Below are positions 16,931 through 23,504 of a stretch of 37,834 nt of DNA, in pieces. Source of the DNA: Candidatus Tectomicrobia bacterium RIFCSPLOWO2_12_FULL_69_37 (GTDB lineage: Bacteria; UBA8248); contig MGDP01000105.1 in assembly GCA_001790955.1 (NCBI GenBank), forward strand, positions 1-37,834, in the 5' to 3' direction. The notes under the pieces are model-generated. The model did not search any database. It had not been told where the DNA came from and saw only the letters and a list, made by a program, of their open reading frames with translations. The position numbers and the translations under genes are program-made. Within the stretch, counting starts at the first letter, position 1; each line of letters begins with the position of its first letter.

Positions 16931-17964
16931 ATCCAGAACCCCGGATGGGCGAGACCCCGCGTCTCCTTGAGGCCCAGCATGAGGTTCATGTTCTGGACGG
17001 CGGCGCCGGAGGCCCCCTTCACCAGGTTGTCGATGGCGGTCACGATGACGAACCGGCCCGTCCGCTCATCGAGGGTGAAGCCGATGTCGAGGAAGTTACT
17101 CCCCGCCACCTGGCTCACGTCGGGGTAGGCGCCCTCGGGCATCAGGCGCATGAAGGGCTCGACGTCGTAGGCGTCCATGAAGGCCTGGCGCGCCCGGGAG
17201 GCCGTCGCGCCGGACTGGGCCTCGGCGTAGATGGTGGAGAGGATGCCCCGGGTCATAGGCACGAGGTGGGGGGTGAAGGACACCTTGACCGCCTCGCCCG
17301 CCATTGCAGAGAGCTCCTGCTCGATCTCGGGGGTGTGGCGGTGGGTGGCGATGCCGTAGGCCCGGAAGCGCTCGTTCACCTCGGCGAACTGGAGGCTCAA
17401 CTCGGCCTTGCGGCCCGCGCCCGAGACGCCAGACTTTGCGTCCACGATAATCGAATCCGGCCGGATGAGCCGCGCCTTGATGAGCGGGTAAAGCCCCAGG
17501 ATGGCACCCGTGGGGTAGCAGCCCGGGTTCGCCACGAGCTTGGCCCCGCGGATCCGCTCCCGGTAGAGCTCGGGGATGCCGTAAACGGCCTGGGGGATTC
17601 GCTCGGGGCAGACGTGGGGCGTCTTGTACCAGGCGGCGTAGACCGAGGCGTCCTGGATTCGGAAGTCCGCCGAGAAGTCCACCACCTTCAGGCCCAGGTC
17701 CACCAGGGCCGGGACCGAATTCATGGCCACGCGGTGGGGGAGGCAGCAGAAAACGAGGTCCAGGCCCCTGAGCACCTCAGGTACGAACTTCTCGAAGCGC
17801 CCCCGGATCACGCCTGCCAGGGCGGGAAAGACCTCTCCCACCTCCTTGCCGGCGTAGGTTTCGGAGGTCAGCGGGCCGGCCTCGACTTCCCCGTGGGAGG
17901 CCAGCAGGCGCAAGAGCTCGAAGCCCGTATAGCCCGTGGCCCCCATCACACCGACCCGGTGCAT
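16927..17964 (-). CDS. argC: N-acetyl-gamma-glutamyl-phosphate reductase
   Basis: The 345-residue protein starts at the ATG at 17964 (MHRVGVMGATGYTGFELLRL), with GGGAGGG about 7 bases upstream; a TTG two codons earlier is less likely. The Rossmann motif GATGYTG and the active-site Cys in NPGCYPTGAIL are intact, as is the late His region THRHTPEIEQEL. It reduces N-acetylglutamyl phosphate to the semialdehyde in arginine synthesis. It is sandwiched between rpsI and argJ, which joins a biosynthetic pair to a ribosomal-protein unit. Confidence 0.96.
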   Translation of the reverse strand: MHRVGVMGATGYTGFELLRLLASHGEVEAGPLTSETYAGKEVGEVFPALAGVIRGRFEKFVPEVLRGLDLVFCCLPHRVAMNSVPALVDLGLKVVDFSADFRIQDASVYAAWYKTPHVCPERIPQAVYGIPELYRERIRGAKLVANPGCYPTGAILGLYPLIKARLIRPDSIIVDAKSGVSGAGRKAELSLQFAEVNERFRAYGIATHRHTPEIEQELSAMAGEAVKVSFTPHLVPMTRGILSTIYAEAQSGATASRARQAFMDAYDVEPFMRLMPEGAYPDVSQVAGSNFLDIGFTLDERTGRFVIVTAIDNLVKGASGAAVQNMNLMLGLKETRGLAHPGFWM

Positions 17965-18012
17965 GGGCAAACCCTCCCCCCAAAGAACGGGGCGCGCCTA
18001 GGCGCGGTCGGA

Positions 18013-18408
18013 TTAGCGCTTGGAGAACTGGAAGCTCTTCCGGGCGGCCGCGCGGCCGTACTTCTTGCGTTCCTTGACGCGGGAGTCGCGGGTGATGAGG
18101 CCCGCCTTCTTCAGGACCCCGCGGAACGAGGCATCCACCCCGAGCAGGGCTTTCGAGATGCCGTGCCGCACGGCGCCCGCCTGGCCGGAGAGGCCGCCCC
18201 CCTGCACGGTGGCGCGCACTTCGAAGCGGCCCCAAGTGCCGGTCACGTCGAACGGCTGCTTGATGACCATGAGGGAGGTGTCGCGCAGGAAGTACTCGTC
18301 GACGGGGGTGTTGTTGACGAGGATCCGCCCGTCGCCCGGGAACATCCAGACGCGCGCGATGGAGGTCTTCCGCTTGCCGGTCGCGTAGTATGTAGTAGGA
18401 GTCGCCAT
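18013..18408 (-). CDS. rpsI: Ribosomal protein S9
   Basis: The 131-residue protein has the S9 hallmarks: [20 protein letters not shown] at the N-terminus, [20 protein letters not shown] in the middle, and the basic C-terminal tail ending KSFQFSKR that reaches the P-site tRNA. It follows rplM by 48 bases in the usual L13-S9 order. Confidence 0.97.
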   Translation of the reverse strand: MATPTTYYATGKRKTSIARVWMFPGDGRILVNNTPVDEYFLRDTSLMVIKQPFDVTGTWGRFEVRATVQGGGLSGQAGAVRHGISKALLGVDASFRGVLKKAGLITRDSRVKERKKYGRAAARKSFQFSKR

Positions 18409-18456
18409 CGTCAGGGTCCGCTTCGTTCCTTCGCCGCGGGGCCGCCGGGGGCCGCG

Positions 18457-18906
18457 CTAGCTGAGAGAGAGGGGCTCGGGCTTCTGGGCGGCGTGCGGAT
18501 GGCTGCTTCCGCTGTACACCTTGAGCTTCTGGAACATGGCCCGGCCCAGCTTCGTCTTGGGGAGCATTCCCCGCACCGCGAATTCCACCAGCCGCTCGGG
18601 GTGGGTTTCGAGGACCCGCCGGGCGGTGATCTCCTTCAAGTGGCCAGGGTAGCCCGAGTGCCGGTAGTACTTCTTCTGGTCGAGCTTCCGGCCGGTGAGC
18701 ACCACCTGCCCGGCGTTCACCACCACGACATAATCCCCCGAGTCCACGTGAGGGGTCCAGTCAGGACGGTGTTTCCCGCGCAGGATGACAGCCACCCGCG
18801 AGGCGAGCCTCCCCAGAGTCTGCCCCTGGGCGTCCACCACGACCCACCGCCGCTTCCCGGGGGCCTGTTCCTTCGTGAGCATCGTGCTCTTCTGGTACAT
18901 CCTCAC
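18457..18906 (-). CDS. rplM: Ribosomal protein L13
   Basis: The 149-residue protein shows L13 motifs: [40 protein letters not shown] and the C-terminal [14 protein letters not shown]. The GTG at 18906 has GAGGAG 7 bases upstream and was chosen; the ATG at 18900 is an in-frame alternative. It is the first gene of the long minus-strand operon, and a strong promoter and hairpins precede it. L13 binds 23S rRNA early in 50S assembly. Confidence 0.95.
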   Translation of the reverse strand: MRMYQKSTMLTKEQAPGKRRWVVVDAQGQTLGRLASRVAVILRGKHRPDWTPHVDSGDYVVVVNAGQVVLTGRKLDQKKYYRHSGYPGHLKEITARRVLETHPERLVEFAVRGMLPKTKLGRAMFQKLKVYSGSSHPHAAQKPEPLSLS

Positions 18907-18931
18907 GCTTCGGCTCCTCAGTGCGTCCGGC

Positions 18932-18950
18932 CGCCCAGCTGGGCGTTTTT
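18932..18950 (+). terminator. Palindrome followed by T5 in the rplM leader (plus-strand terminator shape)
   Basis: CGCCC-AGCT-GGGCG (18932-18945) is a perfect 14-base palindrome followed by TTTTT on the plus strand. That is the shape of a small intrinsic terminator for rightward transcription, but no plus-strand gene lies to its left. On the minus strand it is a leader hairpin of rplM preceded by A5. It may block antisense transcription or act as an L13 leader element. The stem is short. Confidence 0.35.
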
Positions 18951-18963
18951 GCGTCTTCCGGCC

Positions 18964-18986
18964 CGCCCCTTCTGGCGGAAGGGGCG
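18964..18986 (-). promoter_or_regulatory. 9-bp inverted repeat abutting the rplM -10 box
   Basis: CGCCCCTTC (18964-18972) and GAAGGGGCG (18978-18986) form a perfect 9-bp inverted repeat with a 5-base centre. It directly adjoins the -10 hexamer, so the expected transcription start (about 18980) falls inside it. It may be a protein-binding operator at DNA level, or it may leave a partial hairpin at the mRNA 5' end. Confidence 0.45.
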
Positions 18987-19015
18987 ATTAAAACCTCAAA
19001 AAACACCCCTGTCAA
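18987..19015 (-). promoter_or_regulatory. Sigma-70-type promoter of the rplM operon
   Basis: On the minus strand, TTGACA (19015-19010, perfect -35) is followed after exactly 17 bases by TTTAAT (18992-18987, close to TATAAT). It lies about 80 bases upstream of the rplM start and just beyond the stop of the sugar dehydrogenase, in a locally AT-rich patch. It should drive rplM-rpsI-argC-argJ and possibly the genes beyond. Confidence 0.8.
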
Positions 19016-19042
19016 CCGCTTGGAGACTTGGCACCTCCCTGC

Positions 19043-20389
19043 CTAGAGCTTGTAGAGCTGACCGTCCAGGGGGGAGCCCGCGTAGGCGTTCCGCGTGTCC
19101 ACGATGCAGTGGGCGTGGGCGCGGACCAGGGCCAGATCCAACTCCTTGTGGTTGGCGAGGATGACGGCGCAGTCCGCCTTCCGCAAGAGATCCGCGTCGA
19201 GAGCCACGGAGCGCTGGCTCCGGCCCAGAAAGTCGATCTCGGGGACGTAGGGATCGTGATAGCTCACCTGAGCGCCCAGCTCCGCCAGCAGATGCCAGAC
19301 GTCCAGGGCCGGGCTCTCTCGCGTGTCGCTCACGCCCGCCTTGTAGGTGACGCCGAGGAGGAGAACCCGGGCGCCGTTCAGAGCCTTCCCCCGGTCGTTC
19401 AGGGCCTTCACGACGAGGTCGACCACGAACCGGGGCATGCTTGTGTTGATTTGGCTGGCCAGGGTGATGAACTGCGCTTCGAAACCCACTTGGCGGGCTT
19501 TCCAAGAAAGGTAGATGGGGTCGATGGGGATGCAGTGCCCTCCCAGCCCCGGGCCGGGGTAGAAAGGCATGAAACCGAAGGGCTTGGTCTTGGCAGCTTC
19601 GATCACCTCCCAGATGTCCACCCCCAGCTTGTGGCACATACGGGCCATCTCGTTCACGAGGCCGATGTTCACGATGCGGAAGGTGTTCTCCAGAAGCTTC
19701 ACCATCTCGGCGACGCGCGGCGAGCTCACCTGCACGATGCTGTCGATGCAATTGGCGTAGAGGGCGGCGGCGGCCTGGCCGCACCGGGGAGTCATCCCCC
19801 CGACGACCTTGGGGATGTTGCGCGTGTGGAAACGCGGATTCCCCGGATCCACCCGCTCGGGAGAGAAGGCGAGGAAGAAATCCTCCCCGACTTTGTATCC
19901 TTTCCGGCTGAGGGCCGGCAGGAGCACCTCCTCCGTGGTCCCCGGGTAAGTGGTGCTCTCGAGGATGTAGAGCTGGCCCGGATGCTGGTGAGTCTCGATG
20001 GAGTGGAGGGCCGCCTGGACGAAGGAGAGGTCCGGATCGCCCGATTTTCCGAGGGGAGTGGGGACACAGATGTTCACTGTCTGGACGTCGGAGAGCACCG
20101 CCGGGTCGGCGGTGACATGGAGGCGCCCCGTGTCGAGCGCCTCGCGGAGGTGCCCATCCGCCACATCGGTGATGTAGGAGTGCCCCTCGCGCATCTGGCG
20201 CACCCGGCCCTCGTCCGCGTCCAGGCCCACCACCTGATAGCCCGCACGGACGAACTCCATGGCGAGGGGCAAGCCCACGTAGCCGAGCCCCATCACGCAG
20301 GAGCGCACACGCCGTTTCTGAATGTCTTCCAGAAGGGAGGTGAACACTGAAAAGCTCGATCCTCGGGTTTCGCCGGGCGAAAGACTCAT
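19043..20389 (-). CDS. Nucleotide-sugar 6-dehydrogenase (UDP-HexNAc dehydrogenase type, WbpA/WecC-like)
   Basis: The 448-residue protein has the three-domain layout of the UDP-Glc/GDP-Man dehydrogenase family. The NAD-binding motif is GLGYVGLPLAMEFVRAG (about residues 34-50). The catalytic Cys lies in GPGLGGHCIPIDP. The C-terminal UDP-binding part has LLGVTYKAGVSDTRESPAL, a form typical of UDP-HexNAc dehydrogenases rather than UDP-glucose dehydrogenase. It makes a UDP-uronic acid for the surface glycan. Its Shine-Dalgarno AGGAAGG touches the ATG at 20389, so initiation may be inefficient or may use an internal GTG. It follows the small membrane protein by 55 bases. Confidence 0.9.
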   Translation of the reverse strand: MSLSPGETRGSSFSVFTSLLEDIQKRRVRSCVMGLGYVGLPLAMEFVRAGYQVVGLDADEGRVRQMREGHSYITDVADGHLREALDTGRLHVTADPAVLSDVQTVNICVPTPLGKSGDPDLSFVQAALHSIETHQHPGQLYILESTTYPGTTEEVLLPALSRKGYKVGEDFFLAFSPERVDPGNPRFHTRNIPKVVGGMTPRCGQAAAALYANCIDSIVQVSSPRVAEMVKLLENTFRIVNIGLVNEMARMCHKLGVDIWEVIEAAKTKPFGFMPFYPGPGLGGHCIPIDPIYLSWKARQVGFEAQFITLASQINTSMPRFVVDLVVKALNDRGKALNGARVLLLGVTYKAGVSDTRESPALDVWHLLAELGAQVSYHDPYVPEIDFLGRSQRSVALDADLLRKADCAVILANHKELDLALVRAHAHCIVDTRNAYAGSPLDGQLYKL

Positions 20390-20444
20390 CCTTCCTACAG
20401 ACGTCCCCGCATACTGTCAATGGAATGGTCGGGGATTCTCATTC

Positions 20445-20879
20445 TCACTCGCCCTTCCCTTTCCGGGCACCGAACTGCTTTTGAATCATTTCCTTGAGCT
20501 CGTTCTGCATTTCCCGTTCGCGCTCGGGAGAAATGTAGGGGTCGGAGGTCCCGAACAGGAAGAAACTGGCGGCGTCGATGATCGTGATTCGCTGGACGGC
20601 CACGAACAAAAAAGCCGCCAAAGCGCAAACGGCCAATAAGCAGGCCAAAATCTTCCACTCCCGGACCCGGGTGCTGCGCGAGGGCGAGCGGCGCGGTTTT
20701 TTCTTCTCCGAGGAAGCCCCACGCCCCGCCTCCGTATCGTCTTTTCCTCCGAAGCCAAACCAAGAACTGCGGACCTTTTTCGGCCTGCGTCGGCGCTTCT
20801 TCTCTCCCTCTTGCCGGGGAGCCGGGGAGGAGAGGGATTGGGCCTCTCGGGCCGATGAAGGCCGCGACTCGTCCCTCAT
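20445..20879 (-). CDS. Small single-pass membrane protein of the polysaccharide locus, function unknown
   Basis: The protein has 144 residues from the ATG at 20879, which has AGGAGG 7 bases upstream; longer in-frame starts lack this. Residues 1-75 are very basic (EKKRRRRPKKVR, SEKKKPRRSPSRSTR) and probably cytoplasmic. One hydrophobic helix follows, at about residues 77-95 (ILACLLAVCALAAFLFVAV). A charged tail of about 50 residues (SPEREREMQNELKEMIQKQF) could form a helix in the periplasm. I recognise no family. It is divergent from the exporter operon and leads into the sugar dehydrogenase, so a role in glycan assembly is likely by context only. Confidence 0.65.
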   Translation of the reverse strand: MRDESRPSSAREAQSLSSPAPRQEGEKKRRRRPKKVRSSWFGFGGKDDTEAGRGASSEKKKPRRSPSRSTRVREWKILACLLAVCALAAFLFVAVQRITIIDAASFFLFGTSDPYISPEREREMQNELKEMIQKQFGARKGKGE

Positions 20880-21092
20880 GGGGGATCCTCCTGCAAAAAG
20901 AACGCTCCTGTGGCGATCTCCTCGATACAGACGCCCGCCACCGCGCTCAGCTTGCCATAAAACGCAAAGCCCCTTCCAATCCCTTGTATTTGCACGTAAA
21001 GGAGGCCGGACCGCGCTGCCCACCCTAGACGCCAGATCCCTGGATTTTGGGTGCCGCGAGGAATGCCACCCCAAAATCATGTAGCTCTTAAA

Positions 21093-21104
21093 AATCAATT
21101 GATT
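21093..21104. promoter_or_regulatory. 12-base perfect palindrome AATCAATTGATT, possible operator
   Basis: AATCAATTGATT is a perfect palindrome that includes the candidate -35 hexamer TTGATT of the exporter operon promoter. A dimeric regulator bound here would cover the -35 region. The palindrome could be chance in an AT-rich patch. Confidence 0.35.
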
Positions 21105-21128
21105 ATTCACTCAATACTCTTGTAAAAT
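21099..21128 (+). promoter_or_regulatory. Candidate promoter of the exporter/kinase operon
   Basis: TTGATT (21099-21104), an 18-base spacer and TAAAAT (21123-21128) lie about 75 bases upstream of the exporter start. Four of six -35 bases and five of six -10 bases match the sigma-70 consensus. The boxes are in the expected AT-rich stretch of the divergent region. Confidence 0.5.
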
Positions 21129-21201
21129 CAGAAGTTGCCGGGGTGGGCGTGGTGCGCCGGGAGACACCTCGTCGGAGGCTTCAGGAAGCAGAAAGGTGGC
21201 A

Positions 21202-23499
21202 ATGCGCATGCGAGTCGGGCGAATCGTTCTCTCGGGGTTGGCGGTGGGCGTGCTCTGCCTCGGCATTTCCCTCATGCCGGGCGGCGATGCCGCACGGGCC
21301 GCTACGGAACCGGCGGCCGATGCCCTTCCTCCCAAAGGACCGGTGGGATCGGGTTATTTCCGCGGCCTCGTGGCTGCCGATCTGGACGGCGACGGCAAGC
21401 GCGAACTCCTATCCAGCGTTTTGGCCACGGGCCAGATCTATATATGGCGCACCCGCAAGGAGGGCGGCTGGACCGAGCCCTCGGTACTCGCGACGGGTGG
21501 CGAGGTCCGCACCATCACGATCGCGGACCTGGACGGCGATTCCCTCCCCGAGATCATCGTCGCCATCCGAGGGAAAGAGAGCGGCATCGAGATCTGGAAG
21601 AACCTGGGGAACCTCCGCTTCCGCCGGGTGGCCGGGCCCGGGCGGGGCGAGGTGTTCGCGGATGTGGCCGCGGCCGACTTCAACTACGACGGGAGGCCAG
21701 ACCTCATCGCCGTCAAGGAGGAGCCCGGCGCGCAGGGAGGCCTCAGGGTCTGGCTGAACCTCGGCGCCGATACATGGCAGGCCGCCCCGGCTCCCCGGGC
21801 CGAAGGCCCCTACCACAGCGTCGCCGTGGCGGACCTGAACCAGGACGGAATCCTGGACATCGTCGCCGCCGGCGACGGGCCGGGAGGCGGCCTTCGGGCC
21901 TGGCTGGGCCGTGACAAGCACCTCAACTGGGGGAGGCCCAACCAGCTCTCCGAGGGGGACTTCTGGGGCGTGACCGTCGCCGACCTCAACGGAGACGGAA
22001 TTCCCGACCTTCTGGCGGCCGGAAAGAATACGGGCATCCAGGTCTGGCAAGGCTTGGGCAAGGGGACCTTCAACCGCATGGCCAGCCCCGCCTCCGGGGG
22101 AAGCTTCTTCTTCGCGGTGGCCGTGGACCGGGACGGAGACGGCCGGGCGGACATCGTGGCCAGCACGATGGACGGGAAGGGTCTCCGCTACTGGCGTCAG
22201 GACGCCACGCTTGGCTGGATTGCTCATCGCCTACTCGCCGAGACGGGCCTTTTCCACAGTCTGGTGGCGGCCGACCTCGACGGCGACGGCCGGCTCGACC
22301 TGGGAGCCGCCACCCACGGCGAGGGCGTGGCCGTCTGGCCCGGCTTCGGCAAGCCCCTGCCCGGACAGATCCCGGGCGAGAAGGCCGCCAAGCATGACCT
22401 GCCCCTCGCCCCCGGCACCCGGATGCCTGATCTCGCGTCGGGTCGCCCCGTCCCGCTGCCCCAGCCCGCGAGGCCGGCGAAGCTCGAGGGCGCCTTCCCG
22501 GAGAAGCGCCTGCCCGGCGAATACGTCATCGGTCCGGGGGACGTCCTCACCGTCGCCATCTGGAGGGGCGTCACCGCCCAAAGCCAGCAGGTTCAAGTGA
22601 GCGAGCGGGGCACAGTGAGTATCGGGCTCGTTGACGACGTCCAGGCTGCGGGACTGACCATCAAGGAGGTCAGCGACCTCCTCAAGGAGAAGCTCAAAAA
22701 ATTCATCAAGAATCCGCGCGTGGACGTGGTGATGACGAGATTCGGGAGCAAGATCGTCCGCGTGATGGGCGCCGTCGCGCGGCCTCAGACCTACAACGTC
22801 TCCGCGACGGTCACCCTCCTCGACGCCATCCTTCTCGCGGGCGGCCATCTGCCCACCACCCCCGAGCGCCCCGGCGGCGATCTCACCCACGTCTCCCTCC
22901 GGCGCGGCGGAAGGACGCGGACCGTGAACATCCTCCGATACATCTCGGGCGCCGCGGGCGAAGCGGACAACCCCGACCTCCTGGACGGCGATCTCGTGTT
23001 CGTGCCCGAGTCGAGCTCCGAGCTGATCGAGCAGAAGCGGGTCTACGTGTTCGGCGAGGTCCGGGCGCCGGGCGTGCACCCCCTGACGTTCAACATGCGC
23101 GTGCTCGACGCCATCGCGCGTGCGGGCGGCTTCCTCGATTACGCCCTTCAGACCGAGGTCCGGATCATCCGCGGCGACGCCGAGCGGCCCGAGGTCGTCC
23201 ACGCCGACATCGAGGCCATGCTCAAGCGCGGCGACCGGCGCGGGGACCAGCTCCTGAAGCCGAACGACGTCGTGTTCGTCCCGCGGACGGCCGTCGGCGA
23301 CATCACCGACTTCATCCGGAAGTCTCAGCCCATTCTTGACTTCTTGTTCTACCCGCAGCGCTTCAAGGATGCCTATTCGATCAACTCGAACCTCCTGAAG
23401 TTCGACTTGGGCGGCCCGAGCCGGGCCACCGCGGAGCGGGGCGGCGAGGGGACGTTCACGCCGGGCACGCGCACAGTCACTCTCACAGAGGTGCAGTAG
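21202..23499 (+). CDS. Wza-like polysaccharide export protein with N-terminal seven-repeat FG-GAP/VCBS propeller
   Basis: The protein has 765 residues. The ATG at 21202 was chosen (AAAGG 5 bases upstream); the GTG at 21196 is possible. A signal peptide with an ARA-A cleavage site covers residues 1 to about 35; no lipobox is seen, unlike E. coli Wza. Seven calcium-loop repeats follow with a period of about 49 residues, for example ADLDGDGKREL, ADLNQDGILDI and ADLNGDGIPDL, enough for one seven-bladed propeller (about 45-400). Residue 440 starts the export domain (YVIGPGDVLTVAIW). SLBB-type domains start near 516 (IVRVMGAVARPQTYNV) and 612 (KRVYVFGEVRAPGVHPL). It probably forms the periplasmic/outer-membrane channel, and the kinase gene starts 5 bases after it. 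Confidence 0.88.
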   Translation: MRMRVGRIVLSGLAVGVLCLGISLMPGGDAARAATEPAADALPPKGPVGSGYFRGLVAADLDGDGKRELLSSVLATGQIYIWRTRKEGGWTEPSVLATGGEVRTITIADLDGDSLPEIIVAIRGKESGIEIWKNLGNLRFRRVAGPGRGEVFADVAAADFNYDGRPDLIAVKEEPGAQGGLRVWLNLGADTWQAAPAPRAEGPYHSVAVADLNQDGILDIVAAGDGPGGGLRAWLGRDKHLNWGRPNQLSEGDFWGVTVADLNGDGIPDLLAAGKNTGIQVWQGLGKGTFNRMASPASGGSFFFAVAVDRDGDGRADIVASTMDGKGLRYWRQDATLGWIAHRLLAETGLFHSLVAADLDGDGRLDLGAATHGEGVAVWPGFGKPLPGQIPGEKAAKHDLPLAPGTRMPDLASGRPVPLPQPARPAKLEGAFPEKRLPGEYVIGPGDVLTVAIWRGVTAQSQQVQVSERGTVSIGLVDDVQAAGLTIKEVSDLLKEKLKKFIKNPRVDVVMTRFGSKIVRVMGAVARPQTYNVSATVTLLDAILLAGGHLPTTPERPGGDLTHVSLRRGGRTRTVNILRYISGAAGEADNPDLLDGDLVFVPESSSELIEQKRVYVFGEVRAPGVHPLTFNMRVLDAIARAGGFLDYALQTEVRIIRGDAERPEVVHADIEAMLKRGDRRGDQLLKPNDVVFVPRTAVGDITDFIRKSQPILDFLFYPQRFKDAYSINSNLLKFDLGGPSRATAERGGEGTFTPGTRTVTLTEVQ

Positions 23500-23504
23500 C
23501 CGTC

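Larger units (their letters stand above)
20880..21201. other. Divergent control region of the polysaccharide locus
   Basis: These 322 bases between the small membrane protein (minus) and the exporter (plus) contain no supported gene. The segment 21080-21130 is the most AT-rich stretch in the right half. It holds a plus-strand promoter candidate and a 12-base palindrome, annotated separately. A leftward promoter for the minus-strand pair is expected here, but no clear pair of boxes was found. Confidence 0.4.

Noticed and set aside
16945-19164. A 739-codon open frame on the plus strand
   Set aside because: It lies antisense to argC, rpsI and rplM and has no recognisable domain.
21202-21310. 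Lipoprotein signal in the exporter, by analogy with Wza
   Set aside because: The only Cys in the hydrophobic stretch is preceded by Val-Leu, which does not fit a lipobox; an ARA-A signal peptidase I site fits better.
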